The notes: generated by a model not told the origin, from the sequence alone. A DNA stretch of 64,000 bases from Coriobacteriaceae bacterium (GCA_025757745.1 CP107217.1:1674001-1738000); one strand, 5' to 3'; counted from the first letter of the stretch, positions 15,808-25,834 are shown. Program-made: numbers and translations.

Positions 15808-16596
15808 CTACATCTCGCCTCCTTGCAAGGAACACCAAGCGCCCTGTGCATCCGTGGTAAGAATCACCGGGCCGTCATTGGTAATGGCGACGGTGTTCTC
15901 GTAGTGCGCGGCGGGCAGGTGGTCGTTGGTCGTAACGATCCAACCATCGGAGCCCGTGCTCACATGATTGGAACCCATCGTTACCATCGGCTCGATAGCG
16001 ATGACCATACCAGCCTGGAGGCGAACGCCCCTCCCCTTCTTTCCATAGTTAGGAACGTTGGGGTCCTCGTGCATCACGCGGCCAATGCCATGGCCCACGT
16101 AATCGCGAAGCACGCCGTAACCGTGAGACTCGGCGAGGGACTGAACAGCATACCCGACGTCCCCGATATGGTTACCGGGAACAGCCTGCTCGATGGCAGC
16201 CTTTAGGCAATCGCGCGTAACCTCGCACAGGGCCTTGGCCTCGGGCGTGGGCGTGCCGACGAAAAACGTCCAAGCGTTATCGCCGACCCAACCGTCGACG
16301 ACAGCTCCCGTATCGATGGAGATGATATCGCCATCGCGCAGGATCATATCGGGGTTGGGAATACCGTGGACCACGGCATCGTTTATTGATGCGCAAATGG
16401 TTCCGGGGAACCCGCCGTAACCCTTAAAGGCAGGGGTGCCGCCATGCATGCGGATAATCTGCTCGGCAAGCTGGTCGAGCTCGAAGGTCGACACGCCGGG
16501 GCGAACCATGGCTCCAACGTGGCGGAGCGCCATCTTAGATAGCGCTCCTGCCTTCTTCATCTGCTCAATTTGCGTTGCAGACTTAATCTTGATCAT
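15808..16596 (-). CDS. map: Methionine aminopeptidase type I
   Basis: Removes the initiator methionine from nascent proteins. 262 aa, class I without an SH3-like extension. Metal ligands can be seen in ISIDTG, GDNAWTF, GHGIGR, AIEPMV and HYENTV. Start ATG overlaps the adk stop by four bases (ATGA), indicating translational coupling. The order secY-adk-map-infA is standard. Confidence 0.97.
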   Translation of the reverse strand: MIKIKSATQIEQMKKAGALSKMALRHVGAMVRPGVSTFELDQLAEQIIRMHGGTPAFKGYGGFPGTICASINDAVVHGIPNPDMILRDGDIISIDTGAVVDGWVGDNAWTFFVGTPTPEAKALCEVTRDCLKAAIEQAVPGNHIGDVGYAVQSLAESHGYGVLRDYVGHGIGRVMHEDPNVPNYGKKGRGVRLQAGMVIAIEPMVTMGSNHVSTGSDGWIVTTNDHLPAAHYENTVAITNDGPVILTTDAQGAWCSLQGGEM

Positions 16597-17219
16597 AGAC
16601 CGAGAGCCTCTTTGACATCCCCGTACACGGTCTCGCGAGCCTGGTCACCGTTGACCGACTTGAGCAGACCCTGGCCACGATAGTAGTCGACGAGCGGGCT
16701 CGTGGACTTCTCGTAGACGTCGAGACGATTCTTGATGGTCTCGGGCTTGTCGTCGTCGCGCTGATACATCTCGCCGCCGCACTTGGGGCAGGTGGCATCG
16801 GCAGCGGTGCCGGTGTAACCGCAGGCGCGGCAGGTGCGACGCGAAGACAGACGATCGATGATGACCTCGGGGGCCACATCGACCAGAAGAGCGCAGTCGA
16901 TCTCGCGACCCATAGCGGAGAGCTCGGAATCGAGCGTCACAGCCTGGGCGGTGTTGCGCGGGAAGCCGTCGAGGATGAAGCCCTGCTGGGCGTCATCGGC
17001 GGCAAGGCGCTCCTTGACAAGGTCGATCACGAGCTGGTCGGGAACGAGCTCGCCAGCGTCCATGTACTTCTTAGCCTGAATACCAAGCTCGGTGCCACCC
17101 TTGACGGCAGCACGCAGCAGGTCGCCCGTGGAAATGTGAGCGACGCCAAACTCGGCGACGAGCTCCTGTGCGACGGTGCCCTTACCGGCACCCGGAGCTC
17201 CGAGCAATACGAGGTTCAT
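16593..17219 (-). CDS. adk: Adenylate kinase
   Basis: Interconverts AMP + ATP and 2 ADP. 208 aa with P-loop GAPGAGKGT at residues 7-15. The LID domain carries four cysteines (CRACG...CPKCGG), the zinc-binding form. The start is ATG at 17219 after AGGAGG; a TTG two codons earlier is less likely. Lies 18 nt downstream of secY. Confidence 0.97.
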   Translation of the reverse strand: MNLVLLGAPGAGKGTVAQELVAEFGVAHISTGDLLRAAVKGGTELGIQAKKYMDAGELVPDQLVIDLVKERLAADDAQQGFILDGFPRNTAQAVTLDSELSAMGREIDCALLVDVAPEVIIDRLSSRRTCRACGYTGTAADATCPKCGGEMYQRDDDKPETIKNRLDVYEKSTSPLVDYYRGQGLLKSVNGDQARETVYGDVKEALGL

Positions 17220-17237
17220 GAGCAATCCTCCTCTAGC

Positions 17238-18524
17238 CTATTTAAAGAATCCATCGTAATCATACATCTTGATCTGGCCTTCGAGCTTATCGACCGTGTC
17301 GAGCACGACGCCGACCATGATGAGGATGGACGTGCCGCCAAACGCCTGGATCAGCTGGTTACCCGTGAAGGAGAAGATGATCGAAGGCACGATGGCGATG
17401 AGCGCCAAAAAGACAGCGCTGGGAAGCGTGATCTTGTTGAGCGCGTTCTTGATGTAGGCCGCGGTAGCCCTACCCGGACGGACGCCCGGAATAAAGCCGC
17501 CCTGCTTCTTAAGGTTGTCGGCCGTGTCATCGGGGTTGAACACCATGGAGGTGTAGAAGTACGCGAAGAATACGATGAGGACAACGTTAAGCACCCAGTT
17601 GAGCCAACCGGTTGAAAGCGCAGAGGCAACTGCCTGGATCCAGCCGATGCCGGGGAAGAACACGGCAATCTGGGCCGGGAAGTACAGCAGCGCCGAAGCA
17701 AAGATGATCGGCACGACACCCGCGGTGTTGACCTTGATGGGCAGGTAGGTGGTCTGGCCACCCATCATGCGACGGCCCACGACGCGCTTAGCGTAGGAGA
17801 CCGGAATGCGGCGCTGGCCGCGCTCAAGGAAAACGATTAGCGGAATAACCAGCAGGATGATGGCGCAGATGATCACCATGGTGATGATGCCACCGGCATT
17901 GCCCTCGGTGCTGGAGAAGATCGCCTGCGGCAGACCGGCCATGATGTTCGCAAAGATGATCAGCGACATGCCATTGCCAATACCGCGCTGGGTGATGAGC
18001 TCACCAATCCACATGATCAGCATGGCGCCCGCGGTGAGCGTGCCGACGATCATGAGGTCGAAGATGATCTCGGGAGCGCCGGCGCCAGTAAAGCTGATGC
18101 CGAAGCTCTTAAAGAGGAAGAGGTAACCCACGGAGTTGAGGATTGCCAGAGCCAGGGTGAGGTAACGCGAATACTGCGTAATCTTGGTCTGACCGACCTC
18201 GCCCTCGCGGGCAAGCTCATGCAGGGAAGGCACAACGGCCTGGAGCATCTGGAGGATGATCGAGCTGGTGATGTAAGGCATGATGCCCAGGGAGAACACC
18301 GAAACATAGCTCAACGCGCCACCAGAGAAAAGATTCAGGAGGGCCATAGCACCTGCGGCGACCGAATTGTTATCGGTCGAGAAAAGGCCCAGCATCCCCT
18401 GGAAGGGAATGCCGGGCACAGGAACGTGCGCACCAATGCGGTACACGACGAGCATAGCTATGGTAAAAAGAATCTTTTCGCGCAATTCTTTGATGCGGAA
18501 AGCATTCTTAAGACCATTTAGCAC
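17238..18524 (-). CDS. secY: Preprotein translocase channel subunit SecY
   Basis: Central pore of the Sec translocon in the cytoplasmic membrane. 428 aa with about ten hydrophobic segments; the plug/TM2 region and the conserved cytoplasmic loop [16 protein letters not shown] are visible. The start codon is a GTG at 18524 that overlaps the rplO stop; GGAAAGG lies upstream within rplO. Confidence 0.98.
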   Translation of the reverse strand: MLNGLKNAFRIKELREKILFTIAMLVVYRIGAHVPVPGIPFQGMLGLFSTDNNSVAAGAMALLNLFSGGALSYVSVFSLGIMPYITSSIILQMLQAVVPSLHELAREGEVGQTKITQYSRYLTLALAILNSVGYLFLFKSFGISFTGAGAPEIIFDLMIVGTLTAGAMLIMWIGELITQRGIGNGMSLIIFANIMAGLPQAIFSSTEGNAGGIITMVIICAIILLVIPLIVFLERGQRRIPVSYAKRVVGRRMMGGQTTYLPIKVNTAGVVPIIFASALLYFPAQIAVFFPGIGWIQAVASALSTGWLNWVLNVVLIVFFAYFYTSMVFNPDDTADNLKKQGGFIPGVRPGRATAAYIKNALNKITLPSAVFLALIAIVPSIIFSFTGNQLIQAFGGTSILIMVGVVLDTVDKLEGQIKMYDYDGFFK

Positions 18525-18967
18525 GGCAGCTCGACCTTTCCGCCGGCGGCCTCGATCTTGGCCTGCGCAGAAGCGCTGACCTTGTCGACCTTGACCGTGA
18601 ACTTCTTGGTGAGCTCACCATTGCCGAGCACCTTGACGGGCTCGAACTCGCTCTTGGTGATGCGAGCGGCCTTAAGAGCGGCACCGTCGATCACAGCGCC
18701 GTCCTCGAACTTGCGCTCGAGACGCTCAACGTTAACAGCGGTGTACTCGATACGACGGGGGTTGCGGAAGCCCGGAAGCTTGGGCAGGCGCATAGCCAGC
18801 GGAGTCTGGCCACCCTCGAAGCCGGCACCCTTGGTGCCGCCAGAGCGAGAACCCTGGCCCTTCTGACCGCGGCCAGAAGTGGTGCCGTGACCCGAAGAAT
18901 TGCCACGGCCGACGCGCTTGCGGTTCTTGGTGGAACCGGGCGCGGGAGTAAGATCGTGAAGCTGCAT
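18518..18967 (-). CDS. rplO: 50S ribosomal protein L15
   Basis: Late-assembly large-subunit protein, 149 aa. Starts [20 protein letters not shown] and has the glycine-rich [20 protein letters not shown] loop. Its last codons overlap the secY GTG start. Confidence 0.98.
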   Translation of the reverse strand: MQLHDLTPAPGSTKNRKRVGRGNSSGHGTTSGRGQKGQGSRSGGTKGAGFEGGQTPLAMRLPKLPGFRNPRRIEYTAVNVERLERKFEDGAVIDGAALKAARITKSEFEPVKVLGNGELTKKFTVKVDKVSASAQAKIEAAGGKVELPC

Positions 18968-18970
18968 TTG

Positions 18971-19153
18971 CTACTCCTCTACAATCTCGACAAGGTGCTT
19001 GACCTTGAAGATCATGCCGCGGACGGACTCGTTGTCAGCAATCTCGCGAACCTCGCGGATCCTGTGGAGACCGAGGGCACGGACAGTACGGACCTGGTCC
19101 TGCTTGCAACCATTGGTGCTGCGGACCTGCTTGATCTTGATGGTGTCAGCCAT
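18971..19153 (-). CDS. rpmD: 50S ribosomal protein L30
   Basis: Small large-subunit protein, 60 aa: MADTIKIKQVRSTNGCKQDQ at the start and the L30 signature ALGLHRIREVREIADNESVRGM. Located between rpsE and rplO, three nucleotides from each. Confidence 0.97.
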   Translation of the reverse strand: MADTIKIKQVRSTNGCKQDQVRTVRALGLHRIREVREIADNESVRGMIFKVKHLVEIVEE

Positions 19154-19155
19154 GC

Positions 19156-19680
19156 TTAGTTCTCCTTACCGACGAACATCTCGGAGACCGTCAGGCCACG
19201 GCGAGCCGCGACGTCCTCAGGGCTGGAGAGCTCCTTGAGGCCCTCGACGGCAGCCTTGATGATGTTGAGGCCGTTGTCGGTACCGAGGGACTTGGACAGG
19301 ACGTTCTTGATGCCAGCAAGCTCGAAGAGGGGACGCACAGCGCCGCCGGCGATAACGCCGGTACCCTCGACAGCGGGCTTGATGATGATGCGGCCGGCAC
19401 CAAAGTGACCGAGAACCTCGTGCGGAATGGTGCCCTGATCGGTCACCGGCACGTGGAACATGTTCTTCTTGGCATCGAGAGACGCCTTGGAGATGGCCAT
19501 GGGCACCTCAGCGGACTTGCCCATGCCAACGCCGACGTTGCCCTTGCCGTCGCCGACGACGACGAGAGCGACGAGGCTCATGCGACGACCACCCTTGACG
19601 GTCTTCGACACGCGGTTGATGTAAACGACGCGCTCCTCGAACTCGGAGGCCTCGCGCTGCTGCTTCTGATTACGAGCCAT
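19156..19680 (-). CDS. rpsE: 30S ribosomal protein S5
   Basis: Small-subunit protein important for decoding accuracy, 174 aa. The N-terminal dsRNA-binding-like domain has [19 protein letters not shown] and [20 protein letters not shown]. The C-terminal part has [23 protein letters not shown]. Confidence 0.98.
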   Translation of the reverse strand: MARNQKQQREASEFEERVVYINRVSKTVKGGRRMSLVALVVVGDGKGNVGVGMGKSAEVPMAISKASLDAKKNMFHVPVTDQGTIPHEVLGHFGAGRIIIKPAVEGTGVIAGGAVRPLFELAGIKNVLSKSLGTDNGLNIIKAAVEGLKELSSPEDVAARRGLTVSEMFVGKEN

Positions 19681-19694
19681 GTGCTACATACCTC

Positions 19695-20063
19695 CTAGAA
19701 CTCGAGACCGGCGGCACGAGCACCGTCGGCGAGGGCCTTGACGCGGCCATGGTAGATACGGCCACCACGATCGAAAGCGACCTTGGTGATGCCGGCCTCG
19801 ATGGCACGCTTGCCAACGAGCTGACCGACCTTCTCCGCAGCCTCCTTGTTCGAGGTGTGGGTGCCCTTGAACTCGGCCTCGAGGGTCGAGGCAGAGACGA
19901 GCGTCAGGCTGGAGCCCTTGCTGTCGTCGATGATCTGGGCATAGATGTTGGCGTTAGTACGGGTCACGCGAAGACGCGGACGCTCGGCGGTACCCGAGAC
20001 CTTGCCGCGAACACGACGCTGACGACGCTTGAGGCCTTCCAGCTTCGCCTTATGCTTGTTCAT
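19695..20063 (-). CDS. rplR: 50S ribosomal protein L18
   Basis: Binds 5S rRNA at the central protuberance, 122 aa. Basic N-terminus [20 protein letters not shown] and the C-terminal [22 protein letters not shown] are diagnostic. A 75-nt gap with a small hairpin (GGTGCTGG region, 20091-20115) separates it from rplF. Confidence 0.97.
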   Translation of the reverse strand: MNKHKAKLEGLKRRQRRVRGKVSGTAERPRLRVTRTNANIYAQIIDDSKGSSLTLVSASTLEAEFKGTHTSNKEAAEKVGQLVGKRAIEAGITKVAFDRGGRIYHGRVKALADGARAAGLEF

Positions 20064-20138
20064 ACGTAAACTCCTAAAAAGGTTGATCTTGCCAGCACCT
20101 AACGGGGTGCTGGTCTTATGCGAGTGAGTCGGTTACGA

Positions 20139-20675
20139 CTACTTGGCGGCCTTACCCAGCTTGCGGCGGATGTGCTCGCCAACATAGTGGATACCCTTGC
20201 CCTTGTAAGGCTCGGGAGGACGATGACCGCGGATCTCAGCGGCGATCTGACCGACCTGCTGCTTGTTGATACCCTTGACGTTCACGTGGGTGTTGTCGGG
20301 AACCTCGAAGGTGATGCCCTCGGGAGCCTCGACGATCACGGGGTGCGAGAAGCCCAGGGAGAACTCGAGGTTCTTGCCCTTCTGCTGCACGCGGTAACCG
20401 ACGCCGGCGAGCTCGAGCTTCTTCTCGAAGCCCTCGGAAACGCCAACAACCATGTTGTGGATGAGGGCGCGGGTGAGGCCGTGGCGGGCACGGGTCTCAC
20501 GCTCGTCGTCGGGACGGGAAACGGTGAGGACGTTGTCCTCGACGTTGATAGCGAGCTTCTCAAAGACATCGAGCTCGAGCTGGCCCTTGGGGCCCTTGAC
20601 GACAACGTTGTTGCCGTTGACTGCCACTTCGACTCCGGCGGGAATCTGGACAGGCTTATTACCGATACGAGACAC
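20139..20675 (-). CDS. rplF: 50S ribosomal protein L6
   Basis: Large-subunit protein near the sarcin-ricin loop, 178 aa, two L6 domains. Starts [18 protein letters not shown]-terminal signature [19 protein letters not shown]. Confidence 0.98.
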   Translation of the reverse strand: MSRIGNKPVQIPAGVEVAVNGNNVVVKGPKGQLELDVFEKLAINVEDNVLTVSRPDDERETRARHGLTRALIHNMVVGVSEGFEKKLELAGVGYRVQQKGKNLEFSLGFSHPVIVEAPEGITFEVPDNTHVNVKGINKQQVGQIAAEIRGHRPPEPYKGKGIHYVGEHIRRKLGKAAK

Positions 20676-20708
20676 GGTGATCTCCTTTCCTTCTACCTAC
20701 CGAGCGAA

Positions 20709-21107
20709 TTACCAGACGTAAGCGATGATCTCGCCGCCGACGTTGTGCTTGCGAGCATCGCGGTCGGTCATAACGCCATGGCTGGTGGAAATAATGGCGG
20801 TACCAAGGCCACCGCGGACGCGGGGCATGTCGGCAACGCCGGTGTACTTACGCAGGCCCGGCTTGGAAATGCGGCGGATGCCGTTGATGACCTTAGCCTT
20901 CTTGGGACCATACTTAAGCGTGATGTGCAGAGTCTTCTGGGGAACGGTGTCCTCGACATCGTAGCCCTCGATGTAGCCCTCCTCGTGCAGAACACGAGCG
21001 ATCTCGACGAGCTTCTTGCTGCTCGGCATGGAGACCGTGGCCTTGTTCACAGAGTTAGCGTTACGGATGCGCGTAAGCATATCTGCGATCGGGTCTGTAA
21101 GGTTCAT
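20709..21107 (-). CDS. rpsH: 30S ribosomal protein S8
   Basis: 16S central-domain binding protein, 132 aa. Starts [18 protein letters not shown] and ends with [20 protein letters not shown] and a short tail. In E. coli S8 represses the spc operon; a target is not identified here. Confidence 0.98.
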   Translation of the reverse strand: MNLTDPIADMLTRIRNANSVNKATVSMPSSKKLVEIARVLHEEGYIEGYDVEDTVPQKTLHITLKYGPKKAKVINGIRRISKPGLRKYTGVADMPRVRGGLGTAIISTSHGVMTDRDARKHNVGGEIIAYVW

Positions 21108-21226
21108 ACAGATTCTCCTTCGTTCTTGATGAACACGTGCTCTTGGTTCTTCGCCGCCCTTAACGGCAAAGCCTATTTAGCGCGTTTTCCCTGTTCCAAA
21201 CTGATGCTTGAAACGCTGGTAGTGAC

Positions 21227-21412
21227 TTACCAGCTGGCCTTCTTAACGCCGGGAAGCTCGCCCTTGAGTGCAAGCTCACGGAAGCAGACACGGCACAGGC
21301 CGAACTTGCGGTACACAGAGTGCGGACGGCCGCAGCGCTGGCAGCGCGTGTACTCACGAGTAGAGAACTTCTGCTTGCGATTGCACTTGACGATCATCGA
21401 TGTCTTAGCCAC
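21227..21412 (-). CDS. rpsN: 30S ribosomal protein S14 type Z
   Basis: Zinc-binding short form of S14, 61 aa, with Cys pairs CQRCGR and CRVCFR. Starts [20 protein letters not shown]. The 119-nt gap to rpsH (21108-21226) is longer than elsewhere in the operon and shows no gene. Confidence 0.98.
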   Translation of the reverse strand: MAKTSMIVKCNRKQKFSTREYTRCQRCGRPHSVYRKFGLCRVCFRELALKGELPGVKKASW

Positions 21413-21491
21413 TTATATCCTCCTCACATAGAGTATTGTTCGCCCCAAGCGCCGCCCCCTTGTGGGAACGGCGCTTATAGGGCAGGTGAAC

Positions 21492-22049
21492 CTATTTCTT
21501 GAACGGGAAACCGAAGGCGTCCAGAAGGGCCTTGGCCTCCTCATCGGTGTTGGCGGTGGTCACGAAAGTGATGTCCATACCACGCTGGTGATCGACGGAG
21601 TCGAAGTCGATCTCGGGGAAGATGAGCTGCTCGGTGACGCCCATGGAGAAGTTACCACGGCCGTCGAAGCTCTTGGCGGAGATGCCGCGGAAGTCGCGGA
21701 TACGGGGGATCGCGACGGAGGTCAGACGATCGAAGAACTCCCACATACGGTCGCCACGCAGGGTAACCTTGCAGCCGATCGGCATACCAGCGCGCAGGCG
21801 GAAGGTAGCGATGGACTTGCGGGCACGGGTGATCATCGGCTGCTGGCCGGTGATGGCGCGCAGGTCGCGCACGGCACCGTCGATGGCTTTGGAATCGGTA
21901 GCGGCCTCGCCGACACCCATGTTCACGACGATCTTCTCAAACTTGGGGATCATCATGACGTTCTCGTACTGGAACTTTTCCTGAAGCTGCTGCTTGACCT
22001 CGTTGTTGTACTTGGTCTTCAGACGCGGCACATACTTCTCTTCTGCCAT
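21492..22049 (-). CDS. rplE: 50S ribosomal protein L5
   Basis: 5S rRNA-binding protein contacting the P-site tRNA, 185 aa. Signatures are [41 protein letters not shown] and [20 protein letters not shown]. The ATG follows AAGAAGGAG. In nearly all bacteria rplE directly follows rplX; here rplX is about 40.5 kb away (62566), so rplE is the first gene of a separate transcript. Confidence 0.98.
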   Translation of the reverse strand: MAEEKYVPRLKTKYNNEVKQQLQEKFQYENVMMIPKFEKIVVNMGVGEAATDSKAIDGAVRDLRAITGQQPMITRARKSIATFRLRAGMPIGCKVTLRGDRMWEFFDRLTSVAIPRIRDFRGISAKSFDGRGNFSMGVTEQLIFPEIDFDSVDHQRGMDITFVTTANTDEEAKALLDAFGFPFKK

Positions 22050-22216
22050 TGTTCACTCCTTCTTGGGGTTTTAAGCACGGGGCGTGGCCACGATGGGTTG
22101 TCCTCGTGCCTCCTGGCTGCATCCGCGCCGCTCATGGCATTTCGCGGTTTGGACTCGACGCAGCAGGAGCCGACAAAACAATCGGTACTATACGCGCATT
22201 GGGTGCGTATTTCCAG
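22050..22216 (-). promoter_or_regulatory. Candidate promoter and ~130-nt leader for the rplE half-operon
   Basis: On the minus strand a -10-like TATAGT (22192-22187) lies in GCGCGTATAGTACC; the -35 region (about 22210-22215) is weak. Transcription from about 22180 would give a ~130-nt leader before rplE that contains short GC-rich complementary segments (GGCACGAGG.. / ..CCCCGTGC). No gene is seen in 22050-22370; the rest is repeats. Confidence 0.4.
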
Positions 22217-22262
22217 AAAAACCTCGTCTGCCTGCACAACTCCACAACTCCCCCGCACATAT

Positions 22263-22286
22263 TGATCCCTTGGGGACGGAGGAAAA
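22263..22286. repeat. 24-bp intergenic repeat, copy 1
   Basis: Contains GATCCCTTGGGGACGGAGGA; the same 24 bases recur exactly at 45498-45521. Here it lies 4 nt from a large palindrome. Function unknown; probably part of a dispersed repeat family. Confidence 0.75.
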
Positions 22287-22290
22287 TGGC

Positions 22291-22357
22291 AGTTGCGGTG
22301 AAATAGGGACTGTTTGACGGCTTAACAAGCTTAAACAGTCCGTATTTCACCGCAACT
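22291..22357. repeat. 67-nt palindromic repeat, copy 1
   Basis: Outer 15-bp arms AGTTGCGGTGAAATA (22291-22305) and 22343-22357 are perfect complements, and the inner GGACTGTTT/AAACAGTCC pair as well. It is almost identical to 23802-23868; the two flank the NCS2 permease gene. It may help terminate the permease transcript, but it looks like a dispersed REP-like element. Confidence 0.85.
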
Positions 22358-22370
22358 CATATATGGGACG

Positions 22371-23684
22371 TTATTTTTGGCGGGGCAGAACCAGGTTGAG
22401 GACGATGGCGACAAGTGCGGCGACGGCAATGGAGGATCCGCCAAAGACGGTGTCAACCCATGCGGGGAATCCAGCGCCGGCAAGCGCACCGGCTGTGCGC
22501 TCAATGCCCGTGCCAAAGGCGATGGAGAGACCCATGAGCGTAGTGTCGCGCTGAGACAGGCCGTGGCGGGCAAACATGACCACGCCATTCATGCCGATGG
22601 TCGCGAACACGCCAATGGTGGCGCCGCCGATAACCGGCTGCGGAATGGACGTGAGCACCGCCGCGCACTTGGGCAGTAGGCCCGCGATGAGCAAGATGGC
22701 AGCCGCGAGCGTAAAGACCATACGGTTGACGACCTTGTTCTCGGCGATGATACCCACATTCTGGCCAAAGGTTGCCGTGGGGACGCCGCCCAAAAAGCCC
22801 GAAAGCATACCGACGAGGCCATTGGCAATCAATCCGCCCGAGATCTGACTATCGGTCGCGGGGGTATCGAGCGCAGCAGAGGACACGGCGGCAAACTCTC
22901 CCATAACCTGCACGGCGTTGACGATGGCGACGACGCCTACCACGGCACATGCTGCCGGATCGAACACCAGACGATGGGCGCCAAGTGCCGGCGGAGCAAA
23001 CCAGCTGGCGGTCGCGATGGCCGAGAAATCGACCATGCCCAGCACCGCAGCCAAAACAAAGCCCGCGCAGATGCCGGCCAGGATACTGCCCAACTTGAGC
23101 GCGCCCTTGCCATAGTTGCCGGCCATAAAGGTGACGACAAACGTCACGAGCGCGACGGCCCAGTTGGTGACGCTGCCAAAATCGGCAGCACTCTCCCCGC
23201 CCGCCATAGAAGCCACGGCGACCGGGCACAGAGACAGGCCGATCACAAAGATGACGGTGCCGAGCACCGGGGCCGGAAACAGAAAGCTTACGCGCTTAAA
23301 CAGCAGGCCGAAAAGCACGACGAGCGCGCCGCCGATAACTTGAGCGCCCAGCACGGCCTCGAAGCCGAGCTCAAGGCCGACCGCCTTGAGTGCCGGCACG
23401 AAGGTAAAGCTCGCGCCCATCACGATGGGCAGGCCCGAACCAACGACGCCTTTTATGGGGAACTGTTGAAGGAAAATGTCGAGCGCCGAGAGAACCAGCG
23501 ATGCCTGAATGACGGCGGCTTCCTCTTGAGGGGTAAAGCCGCAGACCGACGCGATGATGATGGCAGGCGTGACGATGCCCGCGAACGCAGCCAGAACATG
23601 CTGCAACGCATGGGGCAATACCTGCACAAACGATACTTTTCCCGTACGCTCGAACAGGGAGTCCCCTGCTGCCGACTCTGCCAT
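22371..23684 (-). CDS. NCS2-family nucleobase (uracil/xanthine-type) permease, copy 1
   Basis: Integral membrane nucleobase:cation symporter, 437 aa with about 12-14 hydrophobic segments. Family blocks are LPHALQHVLAAFAGIVTPAI near the start, GVVGSGLPIVMGASFTFVPA, and the C-terminal QPVIGGATIGVFATIGMNG. The start is ATG at 23684 after GGGAGG; upstream in-frame codons lack a ribosome site. It follows yqeB-xdhC on the same strand, which suggests xanthine or another purine as substrate. It is bracketed by two 67-nt palindromes. A second NCS2 permease (43089-44483) shares the same architecture. Confidence 0.9.
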   Translation of the reverse strand: MAESAAGDSLFERTGKVSFVQVLPHALQHVLAAFAGIVTPAIIIASVCGFTPQEEAAVIQASLVLSALDIFLQQFPIKGVVGSGLPIVMGASFTFVPALKAVGLELGFEAVLGAQVIGGALVVLFGLLFKRVSFLFPAPVLGTVIFVIGLSLCPVAVASMAGGESAADFGSVTNWAVALVTFVVTFMAGNYGKGALKLGSILAGICAGFVLAAVLGMVDFSAIATASWFAPPALGAHRLVFDPAACAVVGVVAIVNAVQVMGEFAAVSSAALDTPATDSQISGGLIANGLVGMLSGFLGGVPTATFGQNVGIIAENKVVNRMVFTLAAAILLIAGLLPKCAAVLTSIPQPVIGGATIGVFATIGMNGVVMFARHGLSQRDTTLMGLSIAFGTGIERTAGALAGAGFPAWVDTVFGGSSIAVAALVAIVLNLVLPRQK

Positions 23685-23801
23685 TTGCGCCTCCCATACC
23701 CCAGGCAGCGGCCCCATGCCGCCCAACGGGCGGACATTATAGGGCATATGGCACAGGTAGCATTTTGACCCGCAATCCTGCATCCCCCGGAGTCAAACAG
23801 C

Positions 23802-23868
23802 AGTTGCGGTGAAATAGGGACTGTTTGACGGCTTAACTGGCTTAAACAGTCCGTATTTCACCGCAACT
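23802..23868. repeat. 67-nt palindromic repeat, copy 2
   Basis: Same arms as the copy at 22291-22357 (AGTTGCGGTGAAATA at 23802-23816, complement at 23854-23868); only the loop differs by a few bases. Located between xdhC and the permease. Confidence 0.85.
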
Positions 23869-23885
23869 TATTGATGGGGATGCGA

Positions 23886-24929
23886 TTAGCGCTTGCGGGG
23901 GACGAGCTTGGTGCGGCGCAGGTGAATCATCTCGGCGGCGATGGAGATGGCGATCTCCTCGGGATCCTCTGCCTCGATGGCAACGCCGATCGGCAGGTGC
24001 AACCCGTCGATCTGTTCCTGCGTAAAGCCCTCTTGCTCCAAACGGGCCCGCACAAAGGCCGTCTTGCGGCGCGAACCCAGACAGCCCAGGTAGGCAGGCT
24101 TGGCGCGCATTGCCTGAATCACCACGTCGATATCGGACTTGTGGCCTGCTGTGGCCACGACCACCAAGTCGCGCGGGCCGATGGGGCACAGCTCGTCCAG
24201 ATTCTTGTAGTCGACCAGGCGACGGTCGTAGACACCGGGCACCCATTCGGGCGTCAGCGTGCCGGGGCGATCGTCGCAGGCCACGACGGCAAAGCCCGCC
24301 GCCGTGAGCACGCGCGCCGTCGCGGCGCCCACGTGTCCGCAGCCAAAGATATAGGTCAGGCCCTCGGGGCAGAGCGTCTCGATGTGCGCCGCGGGAATCT
24401 CGGAGGCCGCGTTGGTGTGGGTGACCTTACTCCCCTCCTCCACCAGCGAAAGCTCGGGGCAGCCCATTATGGTGCGGCGCGACTCCTCACCATGGTATTC
24501 ATCAGCGTCGCATTCGAGCGCGCTTGCGATAAACGGCTCAAAGTCGATGACGAAGTCGCCGATGCGTCGATACGCCAAGACGTCGGCAACCGACTGGAAC
24601 AACGGCGCCTGGGTCGCGTCCAGGTGCAGATAGCACAGGCAGATGGCTCCGCCGCAGATCATGCCGGTATCGGAGCTCTCGCCGCCCATGGTATAGCGGA
24701 CCAGGCGCGACTGCCCTGCGGACAGCAGCTCGAGGGCCTCGCCCAGCGCAAAGAGCTCGATTTTGCCGCCGCCGATGGTACCCGCTTGGCTACCGTCGGC
24801 AAAGACGGCCATCCAGGCGCCCACGCCGCGCGGCGACGACCCCGCCGTACCGGCCACGACCACGAGCTCGCACGTCTTACCAGCCTTCAGAGCGCCAAGC
24901 GCAGCATTCACCACATCGAGCTTTTCCAT
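23886..24929 (-). CDS. xdhC: XdhC/CoxI-family molybdenum hydroxylase maturation protein
   Basis: In characterised systems XdhC binds molybdenum cofactor and delivers the sulfurated form to xanthine dehydrogenase-type enzymes. 347 aa: N-terminal XdhC_CoxI domain (VAGTAGSSPRGVGAWMAVFADG, GTIGGGKIE) and C-terminal Rossmann XdhC_C domain (YIFGCGHVGAATARVL around 193-208, then LGSRRKTA). AGGAAG precedes the ATG. It follows yqeB by 9 nt, so the two are cotranscribed. No hydroxylase subunit is present in the window. Confidence 0.9.
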   Translation of the reverse strand: MEKLDVVNAALGALKAGKTCELVVVAGTAGSSPRGVGAWMAVFADGSQAGTIGGGKIELFALGEALELLSAGQSRLVRYTMGGESSDTGMICGGAICLCYLHLDATQAPLFQSVADVLAYRRIGDFVIDFEPFIASALECDADEYHGEESRRTIMGCPELSLVEEGSKVTHTNAASEIPAAHIETLCPEGLTYIFGCGHVGAATARVLTAAGFAVVACDDRPGTLTPEWVPGVYDRRLVDYKNLDELCPIGPRDLVVVATAGHKSDIDVVIQAMRAKPAYLGCLGSRRKTAFVRARLEQEGFTQEQIDGLHLPIGVAIEAEDPEEIAISIAAEMIHLRRTKLVPRKR

Positions 24930-24938
24930 CGTCGCTTC

Positions 24939-25733
24939 CTATCCCCTAAAAACGTCGGTGAGCATGGCGAGCGCCTCGAGCACGCCGCCGCCGACCGATG
25001 TCGCCTTGTCCGAAATATAGTTGATGTAGCTGGCGTCACCGCGCGGGTCGACATCGGCGCACTTAAAGCCCTCGGCGACCTGGACGCCATCTGCCAAAAG
25101 GCCGCGCAAGCAGCCGTCAATCGTCGTGAACATGGGCGTATCGCCCGCATACCCAACGCACTCGCCGGCACTCACGATGTCGCCGATCGCATGGTCGGAC
25201 CTAAACACGCCGGCGGCAGGGCTGTGGATAACACGCTCCTCGCCGTATCCGGCGATGATACCCGGCACGCCCGTATTGGGCTGGGGTGAGCCCTGGGTAA
25301 TCACGCGGCCGAGGAAATGACCGCGCATAGTCTCGACCACGGCATCGCAATCGACCGGTGCGGTAAAGCCCGGCCCTACCGCGATGACGGCAGGCGCCAT
25401 ATCGCGCGTGGTGCCCAAGTTGCGCTTGGCCAGAATCGCGTCGACCACGGCCGCGGGCTTAAGCTCGCCGAGCATCTGTGCCTGGGGGTCCACCACCACG
25501 GCGACATCCCCCGCCTCGGTAATCTCAAGCGCCTCGGCCGGCGTCTGTGCCAAGCGGGCGCGAATGCCCTCGACCTCAACCTCGCCCAAGCGAATGGCCT
25601 CGCAAAAACTGATCGTGCGACGGATGCACGTGGGGACCGCGATATCGGCCATGACGACCGACACGCCGGCGCGCACCAGACGAGCAGCCACACCCGTGGC
25701 GATATCGCCGGCGCCGCGAACATAAACGAGCAT
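24939..25733 (-). CDS. yqeB: YqeB/EF2563-family selenium-dependent molybdenum hydroxylase system protein
   Basis: Family found with selenium-dependent molybdenum hydroxylases (xanthine and purine hydroxylases); exact biochemical role unsettled. 264 aa, starting with a Rossmann-like VRGAGDIATGVAARLVRAG and containing VITQGSPQPNTGVPG, VIHSPAAGVF and DPRGDASYINYISDKATSVG. Start ATG at 25733 follows GGGAGG. Transcribed divergently from yqeC across a 101-nt promoter gap. Confidence 0.88.
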   Translation of the reverse strand: MLVYVRGAGDIATGVAARLVRAGVSVVMADIAVPTCIRRTISFCEAIRLGEVEVEGIRARLAQTPAEALEITEAGDVAVVVDPQAQMLGELKPAAVVDAILAKRNLGTTRDMAPAVIAVGPGFTAPVDCDAVVETMRGHFLGRVITQGSPQPNTGVPGIIAGYGEERVIHSPAAGVFRSDHAIGDIVSAGECVGYAGDTPMFTTIDGCLRGLLADGVQVAEGFKCADVDPRGDASYINYISDKATSVGGGVLEALAMLTDVFRG

Positions 25734-25834
25734 TCCCGGGGCACCTCCCTGTGCTACGGTTTATCAGAGCAAAAGCGGTTCTGCCGCTACGCTAATGATT
25801 ATTTCTTATCACAGCATTATACGGCGGTGAACAG

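Noticed and set aside
12271..21431. Large plus-strand frames over rpoA, rplF and rpsH
   Set aside because: Antisense to ribosomal and RNA polymerase genes; no motif.
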